DNA from: Psettodes erumei
Taxonomy: Eukaryota > Chordata > Actinopteri > Pleuronectiformes > Psettodidae
Length of the DNA stretch: 64,000 nt
Direction: 5' to 3'
Assembly (NCBI GenBank): GCA_016785225.1
Contig: JAFBJZ010000827.1
Coordinates: forward strand, 3,357,001-3,421,000
This document shows positions 49,127 through 61,199 of the stretch, piece by piece (the first letter of the stretch is position 1; every line of letters starts with the position of its first letter). The position numbers and the translations under genes were made by a program. The notes under the pieces were generated by a model. It was given only the letters and a program-made list of their open reading frames with translations. It was not told where the DNA came from and made no database searches.

Positions 49127-51559
49127 GTGTTTGTGTGCGTGTGCGAGCGAGCGAGCGCAGGCATATTCATAAAGCAGGTGATCGCTATCCCCTACTCCAG
49201 ATAAATTTGTGTCTCCCATCTCCCGTCTCCTCCCCCTTACTCTAATTGCTCTCCTTTCTTGTAACCACCTTGATCCCGTTCCTCCCCCTCCCCCCTCGGC
49301 ACGCTGCTAAAACACAGCTATTGTGATATCGCAGAAGTGCCGAGATAAAGGCCCGTTCCCTGCTTTCATTTTGTTTCGTGTGCTCTCGCTCTCTTTTCTC
49401 TCCGACCCCCCCCCCCCGGCCCCGTAGATAACAGGAGCCATCCTGCTGGCGGTGGGAGTATGGGGCAAGTTGATGCTGGGACCGTACATCTCTCTGATAG
49501 CCGACAACTCCACCAACGCCCCGTACGTCCTGATCGGCACCGGGACCGTCATCATTGTCTTCGGCCTGTTTGGATGCTTCGCCACCTGCAGAGGAAGCCC
49601 ATGGATGCTGAAGCTGGTGAGAGGCTGTAGTGGGGGAGGGGGAGCGCTGCGCTTCAGCGAGGGAGAAGAATGCTGCGGAAGCTGATTAATTAGCCTCGGG
49701 TCATGTGATAAAGGGAATAATGGCTGACCTCTAGCCTGTGGAGAGGGATCAGAAATCCCATAGATGCTGCAGGGCACTTTGGTTGGTTAATGGTGGTCAA
49801 GTGAGTGTGTTGGAGTGTGTGTATGTGTGCAAGCGCAGGCAAATGATGCATGCCTAACACAGAGGGTTTTCATGCAAACTATGCAAATCTGCCACTTCCT
49901 TCCCCTCTCTCTCTCTCTGCAGTATGCCATGTTCCTGTCGCTCGTCTTCCTCGCTGAGCTCGTGGCCGGGATCTCTGGATTCGTGTTTCGCCATGAGGTC
50001 AGCAGAAAACGTTTCACCAACCCTTGCTCGAGTCTAGCGTGAAAGCATCAAAGCTTTTTTTTTTTTTAATGCCGTTAATTATGTGCCCACGTTTGCACGC
50101 TGCAGATAAAGGGAACCTTTCACAGGACGTACACTGACGCGGTGCTGAACTACAACGCAGAAGACGAGGCGAGCCGCGCCGTGGACAACTTGCAGCACAA
50201 GGTGAGCGTCGGGTACAGCGGCTCATTGATACATAAGCTCAAAGCATAAGTGCCGCATTTCTCTGGGATCATGATTGCAATGCTGCACTTTTTAAACCGG
50301 CAACATGAAAAGACCAAAACCAGCAAACACCGCCTGTGGAGCCAAAGCCCGATGCAGCTTGTTCTTTTGTGTCACAGATCTCCAGTGTTAAAAACACATC
50401 AATAAAACAGGGGGCACTTTAGTTTATTTTGAGTCATTCGTTTCAATGCCATGAATACTCACTAGCACACCAAATAGGTATTGATCTGCATCTCAAAATA
50501 GACCTCATCATATCTATTTACCTTCTATTTGAGTAATGCTTGGAGAAAACTACCATTCTCAGCTGTTCTATGAAATTACTGAGCTTTTTTAAATATTAAA
50601 CTTTGGAACCGAAGATTCGGGCTCTTCAGCAGGAAGGACGAGCGCAGCAGACAGGGCAGCGTTGAGAGACTTGCACATCGTTAATTTTGGTTCTTGCGTA
50701 GGGTGTGTTGACAATATCAAATTTAGAATAAGGCCAGAATCATCCAGGGATTCTGATCTGCCCTCAATACTTTGTCCTTTATTGTCTGTTTCCAGCTGCG
50801 TTGCTGTGGAGTGTACAACTACACCAGCTGGTTTGGCAGTGTGTATTACCCATCCAATGGCATTCCTGCCAGCTGCTGCTTTAATTCCTCTGACTGCAAC
50901 CCAGAGGACCTCCGCAATGCAACTATAGCCCCGAACAAGGTCTACCACCAGGTCAGTGCCTTTTTGTACTTTTCCTGTTTCTTGACCATCTTGCTGCATG
51001 AGTGCTGCACGTAGACGGTGAATGTATATGTCACCAGTCGGCAGATGACCGTATTTACACCTGATGCGTCCTCATACACTTTTTCAAACCATCTCCCTCC
51101 TCCATACACTAATAATTTCCTCAGATACTCTCTCAGACTCCCCATCTTGCCACTAATTTGCACGTATAACATGTCCCTGAGCCCTCTGCCAACTAACCTG
51201 CCCCCTGTGTTTCAGGGCTGCTACGAGCTGGTGACTTCATTCATGGAAACCAACATGGCCATTATTGCAGGAGTTACATTTGGGATTGCCTTCTCACAGG
51301 TAAGAGTGGAAAGATGTTTCCACGTTTTGCATGTAATGCTGTAGAAAATTAAAGGTGTCATGAAAAGTACGTTCGCAGCTATGCTTCATGTAACTATTTG
51401 CAGGAAGTCACATCTTGATTTTGAGAAAAAACGAATAATCATTTGCAAAAATATGTTTTAACCCCAAACCTCTTTGTGTCTGTCATTCAGCTGATTGGCA
51501 TGTTGCTGGCCTGCTGTCTGTCCAGGATCATCACAGCCAATCAGTACGAGATGGTTTAG
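43839..51559 (+). CDS. tspan7: Tetraspanin-7 (TSPAN7/A15/CD231)
   Basis: Four-pass membrane organiser; human TSPAN7 acts in neurons and is linked to X-linked intellectual disability. Seven exons, all phase 0: 43839-43904, 49428-49616, 49923-49997, 50106-50201, 50796-50951, 51216-51299, 51491-51559, giving 244 residues (human about 249). The start METKPVITCLKTLLIVYSFV lacks the short human pre-extension, and no in-frame ATG lies just upstream. Membrane segments are near residues 12-34, 55-77, 86-108 and 208-233. The large loop has the tetraspanin CCG motif (145-147), PASCC (166-170), C176 and a final Cys in GCYELV (196), with N-glycosylation sites at N150, N172 and the RNAT site. The C-terminus ITANQYEMV is identical to mammals. 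Intron 1 is about 5.5 kb and full of simple repeats. Zebrafish has two copies; I cannot tell which this is. Confidence 0.95.
44208..44271 (+). repeat. (CA)n microsatellite
   Basis: About 32 uninterrupted CA units in tspan7 intron 1, preceded by a short (GC)n run. Confidence 0.97.
44640..45105 (-). repeat. fish 'ggtggaaa-gtactt' interspersed repeat, copy 2, reverse orientation
   Basis: Read on the minus strand from 45105 it begins cagtggtggaaagggactta, then tttgaggtacttgagtattt and cactccattacatttcagag, the hallmark text of this family. It lies in tspan7 intron 1. Confidence 0.65.
46820..46858 (+). repeat. poly-G rich tract, potential G-quadruplex
   Basis: Repeated G runs, up to 16 long, with single T breaks, in tspan7 intron 1. 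A second G-rich stretch lies at about 46624-46645 and a (GGA)n run at about 46507-46540. Assembly length here may be unreliable. Confidence 0.85.
47925..48115 (+). repeat. dispersed teleost repeat with 'tgaagcc..tggatgagaggcgaaacgtctt' core
   Basis: The core gatgagaggcgaaacgtctt at about 48018-48038, preceded by aactgatgaagccttttgga, is a text I recall from very many fish loci, probably the tail of a retroelement. Class not determined. tspan7 intron 1. Confidence 0.55.
48754..48787 (+). repeat. (CA)n microsatellite
   Basis: About 17 CA units in tspan7 intron 1. Confidence 0.95.
49090..49143 (+). repeat. (GT)n microsatellite
   Basis: About 27 GT-like units with GC and TT interruptions, 280 bp before tspan7 exon 2. 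Confidence 0.95.
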
Positions 51560-53134
51560 CTGACGTGACGTGGCAGGTAAGAGACATTCAAGATGCAAAC
51601 ATTTAGAGTTAAAGCTGCGATAATCAAATATTTTTACATATTTTGGTTCAGTCTCATCACTGCCCAATAATATAGTGGAGTACTATTTAGCAGCTAAAGA
51701 GATCGAGCATTTGGTGGAGAACAAAACAGAGCTAAAAGGAAAGCCATTATGTGGCTTTCATTCATCGCACGGCCACAAACACAACTCTAAACACATACAA
51801 ATGTTAATTCATTTGTTAACATTTCCATAGAACACCTTTCTAAGTTGATAATATGTCAGTGGGTTGTTTTTGCTCCACTGTCCCCAGGTGGCCCAAATGA
51901 AATCTGTGAGTGCTGGTTTAATTCGGACAAAAAGAAATCATCTTTCTTCATGTTTATTTATTTCATAGGGAGATGAAGACAAGGAGCAACAAAGAGCCTC
52001 GACACACGACAAAGAGGGAATTCCTGAAAACGCGACCACACATCTGGAATTGGAATTTAACTCCCTCCATCTCTCTGCCTGTGATCTTAATGTAATATCT
52101 TCATGTACCTTACTGTAAAGCACCATTCCTTGACTCACTGCTGTCGCATTGAAGCTACACCCCACATCCCACGCTGCCGCTTGATGTAGAAGTTACTCAT
52201 TAATGCGCATATCTTGGATCAGTACAGCCTCCAGCAGGCAGCTGTCTGAGAGGACAGCGGTCTCGGTCTCAGATCGGTGACTGAGTCAGACCACTGCACA
52301 TTCTTTGTACAGAATGACATTACTAAAGCTTGAAAGTAATACTTTAACAGATAGGTTTAGTTTTGCATTTGACTTTGCTACTGCTCACCATTGTATATTC
52401 CTATGGTTGTGACATTTTGTGAACTGATCATTTTGTGCACTGAGGATGATATTTTAAGTTTATTTGAAACACGAGGAAACCAACTAAGGGAAGAATAGGC
52501 ATAGCTGTTTAAGAGTATTTTTTACCTGTAGAAAAGGTGCAGTATTTTTTGACCTATATACAGTATATAATTAAACATAAAGGCTCGTTATGAGCCTTAA
52601 AAAATCAACTTAAAATTTTAATTCAGCATCAGTTAAATCTTTAGTCTGGAATAAAACATAAGACCACAAATACCAAATGGAAATCTTGCTGGAATACTCC
52701 CACAGTAACTTCAAATAAGTTTTATCAATTTTACTGCTTTGTAATATCCTTCAAATTATACTTACTGTCAGTCAATCGTCTTAATGGGGGAAGAGAAAAA
52801 TATGTTAATCTGGCAAACAAATAAATGAGGTCACACGTGGAGCAAATCTTTTGCTAATGTGTTGTAGAAGTATCCCGACTGATCGCTGTTGGGTGTGGTT
52901 ACCCAGTGCAACAAAACAAAACATGGATGCCGAATGTGACAGACTCGAAATTCTGAAACCAAAAAGAGGTCAGTGAAACTTGTTCAGCTCGCTCCGTTCA
53001 CGTGGAACCTTTAGGCTCACGAAATGTTTCTTCTAAGGGAAAGCAATGCCAGCCATTTGCAACAGTGAGAGAAGCCACCATTAGAGATTTGCTCCGACAG
53101 TGTTCATCTAGTATTTACAGTATTCTATGTAGTG

Positions 53135-53324
53135 CAGGGGTGTCAAACTCATGGCCCGCGGGCCATAAGATTTACGAGCGATGAGCGAGATGATTTTGCA
53201 AAGTGTAAAAAAAGTCAGAAAAGTCTGCAATTTTGCCATTGTACCATGATTTTACACTCTGGCCTACTTGCAATTAAATTTGGCAGTATGTGGCCCCCGA
53301 CATAAAATGAGTTTGACACCCCTG
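53135..53324. mobile_element. non-autonomous hAT transposon (MITE), 190 bp
   Basis: The ends are perfect terminal inverted repeats, caggggtgtcaaactca and its reverse complement, typical of hAT elements. The element is flanked by an exact 8-bp target-site duplication, atgtagtg, at 53127-53134 and 53325-53332, which is the hAT length. There is no transposase frame. It lies in the probable tspan7 3' UTR. Confidence 0.92.
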
Positions 53325-54010
53325 ATGTAGTGTATCAACATGCCTCCACCATCACCATCTGTAGATATGTATTGGAAATGTAATTTATATGATGTAATGT
53401 TTCTCATTCTGATAAGCTAATATATATATATATATACGTGTCAAAGTTTTGATTCTGCACTTTGTGTTGTTAATCTGTATTTGTTTGATAGTTTTTAGGA
53501 AACTCGCACTGGAGGAGAAAAACACATAATTGTGGCCGATGCTTTTGTTGAGAGTAGTGTGCAACATGTCGCTTTTTCAATTTGGTTCGCATTAAGTTTA
53601 CAGTTTCACCAAGTGATTTTTCTATCTCTCTTTTGGTGTGTGTGTGTGCGAGTATGTTTGATTTCCTTGTCTTTATTTGACTCTCCCCTTAACCTTGAGA
53701 GCGTAGTTCACTTGTATGGCAAGAGTGTGTGTGTGTCTGGTTTTTGTGAATCCTGCTGGGTTCATTTTTTGGTCAGTATTTGGTTGTGGCTTTGTAAAAA
53801 AAACACTAGTTGCTTTTAAAGCTGTAAATTTATTTAGTGAATGTATGTTTTCCGGCTCTCTGAAACTTAATTTCCTCCCTCAAGCTAACATTGTCCTGTA
53901 AATACTAAATTGTAATACCATCCAGCATACACATGGGGTCACCAGACACTCAAAAGAACTGCACCGTGATGTCTACTATTGACTAAGTCACCATCAGTGG
54001 TCTTATTATC

Positions 54011-54016
54011 AATAAA
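54011..54016 (+). terminator. tspan7 polyadenylation signal
   Basis: AATAAA about 2.4 kb after the stop codon; the first strong hexamer in a stretch with no other gene. Confidence 0.5.
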
Positions 54017-54881
54017 TATACAGATAACAATTGTGTTAAGTGTTAGTTCATTTTTTGTATGATGGGGACAGCTGTGTAAAATTTAAATATAGAGTTAAGC
54101 CAGTTTCTCTGGTTTGTACTCCCTGCGGTTGTTCTAAAACCTTGGTAAGGCTTCACTACAATGGCCTATGATATGAAATATTGTGTTTTAGTGATCACTT
54201 ATTAGTTGCTTTATCAAGCAAAGAGTATGACTAGTGATCATTTAGGCTGCGCTCAGACTTAAATTGGGACGGATCATATTTTTAGCCTCTGGATTAGTGG
54301 TGGAAGAGGTCAGGTTAGAGGTTAAGGTGTTTTGAAACTAGGATAAATTGGATGGATCAGCGTATGTGGGTGGGTGGGTGCACTTAATCTGGCTGTAGGA
54401 GTCGAGCTGCAACATTAAAACAGGTAACTGGTTTTAATGCCGTGGTTAGTCAGTATAGAAATAGTATGAATATTGCTGTGCTGTTGGATTGCATTTCTAA
54501 TATTCAATCTGCTTCTCAGTCATGTAAATGGGACAGGCAAAATATTAGAAACAGCCGGCCTGTCCCTCCCAGTGCAGTTCAGAAGCACCACAATCAGCAA
54601 CTGTCTCCTCCTCCAAAATGACCATGAAGCTGGATCACGTCGATGTGTTTATCTGACATTCATTCATGTGAGTCGCTTCTTTTTTAATCTTCATGCTTTT
54701 TGCATAAACTCATCCTCTTCCATCACCGGCATCGTTTTGATGAACACAGTCGAGCTGACGGTCACGCTGAGTGGACCGCCATCCTTGTCCACGTGATGGC
54801 GCTTGGGTATCGACGAAAAACGGAGCTGTGGCGCGAGAGGGAGGGAAAGGAGAAGAAGCCGCATGTGTGGGTGACGGCGCT

Positions 54882-54882
<1 letters not shown>

Positions 54883-54918
<36 letters not shown>

Positions 54919-54949
54919 CCATGAACGCACACACACACAAACACGCACG

Positions 54950-55009
<60 letters not shown>

Positions 55010-55010
55010 A

Positions 55011-55075
<65 letters not shown>

Positions 55076-55426
55076 CGCGCGCACGCATCCTCTGTCTTTC
55101 TCCGTCCTTCCTCTCCTGCTGCGCTGCCGCCGTGAACTGCATCCGAAACAAGGCCGGGAGAAGCGGCGAGGAAGACGGGTGGGAAGAGAGGCTGTTACTC
55201 GGGGAGACCGCGCTAACCGGGCTCCCTCCAGCCTCGTTACGCAAATTACCGACAGAGCGGCGCGGCAGTGGGTCCGCTAATGGAGCGTGCGTGCCGCTGG
55301 CTCCCGCGTCCTGCCTCCTCCTCCTCCTCCTCCTCGCCTCCGCCTCCATACACTTAATGGGTTATAGGCTGGAGGGAGATACCGCCGGGGGAGCGCTATT
55401 ACTCACACAGACACACACACGCACAC

Positions 55427-55512
<86 letters not shown>
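54883..55512 (+). repeat. two long (CA)n arrays flanking a GC-rich island
   Basis: CA arrays at about 54883-55086 (interrupted by accatgaacg-type spacers) and 55403-55512 surround about 315 bp of CpG-rich unique sequence. The open frames across these arrays are simple repeats and not genes. Confidence 0.9.
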
Positions 55513-55514
<2 letters not shown>

Positions 55515-58500
55515 ACGGCACGTACTGGCTGAAGAGCGCAGACACGTTCAAGCGCAGCCAAACGATGACAAAAAAGATGCAAGCGGCAATCAGCCTGCAT
55601 TAAAATATATATATATATTTATACTGATAGATGAATTTTAAGTAAAATTTATGATTTTATCTAACCTGGAGTACCAAACGTGTAAAGTGGGCAACTGTCC
55701 AAGGGCTCCAAGCCCCTGGCTTATTCCATATTATTTGGGTCTGCATAATTTGATTAATCAGAAATCTGTCAGATATTTTTCATCACTTATGTATAATATC
55801 AGCTGTGACTGGTCCTCCATATTTTGGGCCTGGTCCTGAAGCAAAACTTTAATCCAGAAAATCTCTTTTAGTTTATACTGAGCTCATTTGTTGTAAAGTT
55901 GTGCTTTACAGACTGTAAAAAGGAAAGTAATTAACAAGCAGAAGACCAGGGTTATTTCTTGCTTCGCCTGACCAAAAATCGAAAAACCAACACAATCTCC
56001 CACTCGGTGCAAAGCACTACACAACGTCACCACCACTGAAGGCATGTCAAAATTTATTCCAATATTACGACCAAACTAATACAACCGATTCAGCTAATTC
56101 TATAGTTTGTATCTGGTTTCACTAGGTAATGAAACAGCGATAAAATTCGTAACACAACAAACGTAGCTAATTGAGGCTGTTTGTCTGGTGTAACTGAGGC
56201 AGACATCACGCAGCTCCCTCTGGAGCCACAAAAGGCTTTAAAACAACTATTTTCAATATTTCTCCCTGAGACCTGTAAACAGATTTTATGTTTAAAATTT
56301 AAGGTCCCTGGGTCGATCAACCGTGATGTAACAGTCCGTCTTCACGCGTATATTTTGACATGTTACGATATTATGACAAAGTACGAAAAGCACAGGTGAT
56401 GAAAAATAAAATGAATGGTGCATAATTTACCCTTTAGTTGCTTCAGTTTCCAGGTCCTTGTTTATCCTTGTTCACACGCACACTGTCATTGGCATACTCG
56501 AACAGAAGTGAGCCATCATTGGTATTATGTCACTTGTGCTTTCACGACCATGACAAGGCAAAACTACAAAAGACGTATTGTTCTTTAGGTAAAAGGTGAA
56601 TTATAACTTAGTTCATAATCCAGACATAAAAACTAAAACCAAAAACGTTAGATTAAGTTGAAATTAGAAAGACTTATATTTATGGTAAGTTAATGAGAAA
56701 ATAGATTCCACTACATTCATGTATGATATTTTACAGTGTACAGACTAAGTACTTTGAGCTTTAACAAAGAAAGCTGGAACAATGGGAATTTTACAAAATT
56801 AAATGTATTGGGGCAAAGCTATAGCAAAATGTGTCAACTGTAGAAGTTCTGGGTTTTAAGACCCAGATTTTAGTGTCACGCGTCGTCCTGCTGATGTGCT
56901 GCACTGAGAGCTGCTCATCATGAGAATAACTTGTTCACGTGAGCGTTACCAGCTTCAAATGGCACAGTGTAACAAGAAGGCATGTGTTTTAAAATAGCAG
57001 TTACATCAGATTTGAAATCTGCATCTCTGTCAGGAAACACTGCTTCATTGTGATCTTGTTATGAATTTGATTTTCTATAACTTGCAGATGGAAACACTTT
57101 GGCTGTCTCTCTTTCAAGACACAGTCAGAACCTCCCTCTTTGATTCCACCTCATGTATCACCTTATAAAGTCACATAGCAGGCCTGACCCACTCCACCCG
57201 TTTGTTTGTGATGTGATCTGTTGTCGCTGTTGTTCCCACCGCTGCCGCTGTTGTTGTAACTGCTGTGGCTGCCTCGCCTCAAGCTTCCCTGCTGAACCCA
57301 GACACCCCTGCCTCACACTTTTCAGTAACATGCAGTTGCGATGACAAGTACTCGAGTTCCCACTCAAGCTGCCTGTTCCATATAGCGCAGCAACCCACCA
57401 CCTCCTCCACTTCCTCCCCTCCCACTCTTTGAAGCCTTGTGGGATGATGATGACACCCGCCGTAATCGGTGGATGCTCCGCTTCTGACATGACATACAAT
57501 CGAGAAGCCCCCTTTCCGAACCGATCCAGGTTTCGTTGTTGCATTCAGGCGCTGTGCGTCCGCTGACAACTGGAAAGGCCTTTTACCGGGTGAACAGAGA
57601 AAGTCAGCGAGGTGGGGCCTTGACTGACAGCCCTGTTGAGAGAGCAAAGCCGGCTCCTGTTCCTATCTGATCTCTGCTCAGCACTGGGTACACTCTGCTG
57701 ACCTGCTTTTTTCTCAAAATGGATCTGGAATCAGCTCATCTTTGTGTTCGTGTAGCTTTGCTTCCAAGGCAGATTTGGGATTGAGGGTTTGGGTTAGGGT
57801 TTGAGGGGATGTGAGTGGAGTGGGACCAGGCCTTGGGCAGTAAAGGAAAGTGACTTATTTACTCAAGTACTGCACTTAAGCATACTTTTGAGGTACTTTG
57901 CTGGAATATTATCATTTTGTGCAACTTAGACTGCTTAGACTATTCTGCTGCACTTTAAGTGTTCTTTTGATACTTCGAGTACATGTTGCACATAATAATT
58001 GTCTACTTTTATTCAAGTAAGTTTTTGAGGACATAAGAAAGTAAGCAAATTGAGGACTTTCACCTCTACCACCACCGCCTACAATATATAAAGACTGCTC
58101 ACATGTTAGTGAATTAGTAGGAGTAATCCAATAATAGGCTACAACATAAGGGGGTCCATGCTACCTGAACAGTGAGTATGTAATACTTTGAGTTAATGAT
58201 GCTGCCATCATTTTTACTAGTAACAGAGCATATTTTTTAACATTGTGGTATTAGGCCTTTCATTAAAGCAAATGTTGAATATTTCCTCCCCCACTGGTTT
58301 CAGGACAGGGAATTGTGAGAACAGATATATGATGAGGAGACAGAAGAGAGACAGAGAGGAGGGAGCAGGGAGGTGGAGAAACTCACCCAGCAGGTTTTCC
58401 CATCCATGTTCACATTCTAACCATTCTTGCTGAGCAAGAATTTTTTTAAAACAGTGATTCACCTGCTAGTATCAGGAACAAACTGTGCTCATTGATGCCA

Positions 58501-59700
58501 TTTCCTGGGCATGGACTATCACTCAGGCCACCATGTTACGCCAGCCTCCTTTTCTCTTCCTCCTTCATATTGTTCCAATGAACTCATCCCTCGGACCTGT
58601 TCTAAACTTGATTCACATTAATTACTCACACATATATATTTTTTATCCAACACCAGACACGCCATCGATTTCTTTTTGTTGACGGTCACACACAGTGAAA
58701 AACATGTTTCTATGGTTTCAGTCTGACCAGGCATGTTTACCAAATATCAGATTTCAAACTGAGCGCTTCCACCATGCAACACACGTACTGTACACAGTGC
58801 TAACAGTTATTTCTGATGCAGAGGCTGTGTGGGAGCCCCCCCCCCATCCCCCTGTTTACTAGCAGCTATAGTTAGAAGAGTGCAGGGAAATCAGCTATCC
58901 ACCATCCCTGCTGGAAACTGGCTGGTGCAACAGTTTGGTTCTAAGTGTAATCTGAAAAGCTTGTCAGTATACTGCAACTGGCTTAGACTAAAAGTACCCC
59001 GGGGGGAAATAACAGGGCCAGTAATATTTCTGTAGGGACCGCTATAGTGTGTATGTGATACTCGGTAAAGAGTGAACTTGTAGTTTTATGACATTTTCAT
59101 TCCCTATTTTATCAATATAATTATCTCATAATTGGACAATTGCAGGAAGGATACATTTTCTCGGAGATGCTCATTGATGTGGCACCAGATAACTCGTTAT
59201 TTCAACACCAATTTAGGATGTCTTGAGTTATTGCTATGATATTTCCCATTTTACTCTTATATGTGTTGTGTTTCAAAAAAAGAGCTCTACTGGTGAACTT
59301 CTCAGATGGTTCTTCTATTTTGGATAAGGAAAAAGTTCCCTCAGGAAAATGCTTCAATGGGAGAAAAAGACAACAAAATCAGAGGAAGAGCAACCAGACA
59401 GGCAGTAGATGTTGTGTATACAGACTGGGCATAAATTGCAAAGACAGTTGAAAATCAGGTTAAGAATATTACACAGCTAGAGCGCTGATGCAATATTAAC
59501 AATGTTATAGCCTACATAATACCAGTTATAGGGCTTAATTATCAGGGTCACTTTTTTCTGCAAAAGCAGCCTCTAAAAAAAGTAAAGGTAAAAAAGTTGC
59601 TACTGTACATGGGTTCATGTAATTTTAGCCCTGCAAGGCCTCTAAATGCAACTTTTTTATATTTGTGCATTTGGCCACTTTTACCGATGTAAGGGGTCTC
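55513..59700. other. tspan7-mid1ip1 intergenic DNA
   Basis: AT-rich DNA with no recognised exon on either strand. A fish interspersed repeat lies at 57838-58078. A small minus-strand open frame around 57158-57647 has no recognisable domain. Confidence 0.5.
57838..58078 (+). repeat. fish 'actcaagtactgcacttaag' interspersed repeat, copy 3
   Basis: ggcagtaaaggaaagtgact, then tactcaagtactgcacttaa and tttgaggtactttgctggaa follow the same family as 44640-45105. Its right end carries tttcacctctaccaccac, resembling the head in reverse. Confidence 0.65.
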
Positions 59701-59839
59701 AAAACTTCTTCCAGCACTTGGGGGACACACACGCTGAAAGTCAATTTATGAAACAATTCAATAATCATCGCAAAGCTTTGGAGCTCCACCACGTGTTGCG
59801 TCTGATTTTTTTTACATGCGAAGACAGCAGAGCGGCCTG

Positions 59840-60689
59840 CTCATTGGTCCAACGCGACTTGTCCCGCCTCGCAAGCGCATACGGAAATCTGATTGGCTTT
59901 ACCGGAAGCTCGAGCAGTGGGCCGATGGCTTGTTTAATGAATATTCATGACGCCGGTCTGCTCGGTTTAGGCCTCACCCTGCATGTCTCCGCTGTCTGGC
60001 TCATTGGAACAGAATGTGGGATGTGGTGATGTCATGGCAGTTACTTCTCTCACCGGAAGAGAAATCCGAGTAGAGAGCTTCACGGCACATTGCACGTGAA
60101 GTGAAGTTTTGATTTGGAGACAGTGTTTGAGCCACGGACTAACAGCTGTTGTGCAGCAGCTGACACTTGAGGAGTAGATTTGTAGTTTGTTTTTCTTGAG
60201 GTCTGCATGGACATCTGCATTGTGGAGCCGGGTATATCCTAAATGTCAACGTGAAGCCACTCCTTTCCCAGAAAATACGCCAAACCTCTCTGCTCCGCTC
60301 CGCTGCGTGCTATTTCAGGTCATTTGGGTCCGGTTACAACTGCTGCGGGGGAACCTGACAAACAGGTCGAGGGACCGCCTTTAAATAACGAAACCACACG
60401 TATCTGCATCTGCCTATAAAGGCGCGCCCGACTTCCCGCAAATGAGACAGAACGACAAGGGCACAAACACCCGGAAAACTCAAGAACCGTGCCCGACGAC
60501 CGGCGCCGCTCGCCTGATCCACAGAACAGCCAATCCCCGCCGCAGCATCACAGACAAGCAGCCGCTGCTCTAAGCCGATCAGCCCAGAATTACAGCGGGG
60601 CGCTCACGGAGGAGAATAAAGAAGACACGAAACCCGGATCTTCGCTTTCACTTCTCTGCCTGAAGGTAAAAAAACGAACTGTCGCCAAG
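59840..60689 (+). promoter_or_regulatory. mid1ip1 promoter and 5' UTR
   Basis: A TATA box, TATAAAGGCG, lies at 60415-60424, 275 bp before the ATG. Three inverted CCAAT boxes (ATTGG) lie upstream at 59843, 59892 and 60003. The region is CpG-rich compared with flanking DNA. The lack of an acceptor just before the ATG fits a single coding exon with an unspliced or distally spliced 5' UTR. Confidence 0.5.
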
Positions 60690-61199
60690 ATGATGATGCA
60701 GCTTCTAGAAACCCCCAACCAGAAGAACTCCCTCTTCAACGCCATGAACCGCTTTATCGGCGCCGTGAACAACATGGACCAGACCATCCTGGTGCCCAGC
60801 CTGCTGCGGGACGTCCCGCTGGACGAGGACAGGGAGCTGAGCGCCCTGAAATCCGACGCGGACGAGGGGGACACGTACAGCTACTACCAGCAGCTCAAGT
60901 CCATCCGCAGGGACATCGAGTGGGGGGTCCGGTGCGCCACGGCCGACGAGATGCGCAAGGGGAGCATGAAGATCACCCGCATGAACTCGACCGCGTCCAC
61001 CTCCTCTTCCGTATCGTCGTCCTCATCCTTATCGTCGTCGTCATCCGAGGACGACGAGGAAGAGGACGAGGATTTGGAGAAGCAGTTCCAGTACCACCTG
61101 ACCGGGCTGCAAGGGGTGCTGTCCAAGCTCACACAACAGGCCAACTATGTCACCAAGCGCTACAAACAGGAGATTGGCATCGGAGGATGGGGCCAGTAA
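60690..61199 (+). CDS. mid1ip1: MID1-interacting protein 1 (MIG12, Spot14 family)
   Basis: Single-exon frame of 169 residues. In mammals MID1IP1 binds MID1 and stabilises microtubules, and it also promotes polymerisation and activity of acetyl-CoA carboxylase, favouring lipid synthesis. The N-terminus [20 protein letters not shown] and the segment [20 protein letters not shown] are conserved family text. Residues 60-95 hold [21 protein letters not shown] serine run and acidic stretch (about 100-130) form a low-complexity linker. The C-terminal helical part, [20 protein letters not shown] to [14 protein letters not shown], is the conserved Spot14 end. Three consecutive ATGs begin the frame and I chose the first. 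It stands next to tspan7, as on human Xp11.4. Fish have more than one mid1ip1 gene and I do not assign the a/b/l suffix. Confidence 0.94.
   Translation: MMMQLLETPNQKNSLFNAMNRFIGAVNNMDQTILVPSLLRDVPLDEDRELSALKSDADEGDTYSYYQQLKSIRRDIEWGVRCATADEMRKGSMKITRMNSTASTSSSVSSSSSLSSSSSEDDEEEDEDLEKQFQYHLTGLQGVLSKLTQQANYVTKRYKQEIGIGGWGQ

Larger units (their letters stand above)
51560..54030 (+). other. tspan7 3' UTR with a probable intron
   Basis: Seventeen bases after the stop codon the sequence reads GGCAG/gtaaga (donor at 51577), and a good acceptor, ttcatag, ends at 51968 before ggagatgaag. This suggests a short 3' UTR intron. It lies less than 50 bases from the stop, so it would not be expected to trigger nonsense-mediated decay. 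The remaining UTR would run about 2 kb to the AATAAA at 54011 and contains a hAT MITE. Confidence 0.5.

Noticed and set aside
49307..49777. 156-codon minus-strand frame over tspan7 exon 2
   Set aside because: Antisense shadow of a conserved tspan7 exon.
54691..55349. Long Cys-Val and His-Thr frames on both strands
   Set aside because: Translation of (CA)n/(GT)n microsatellites.
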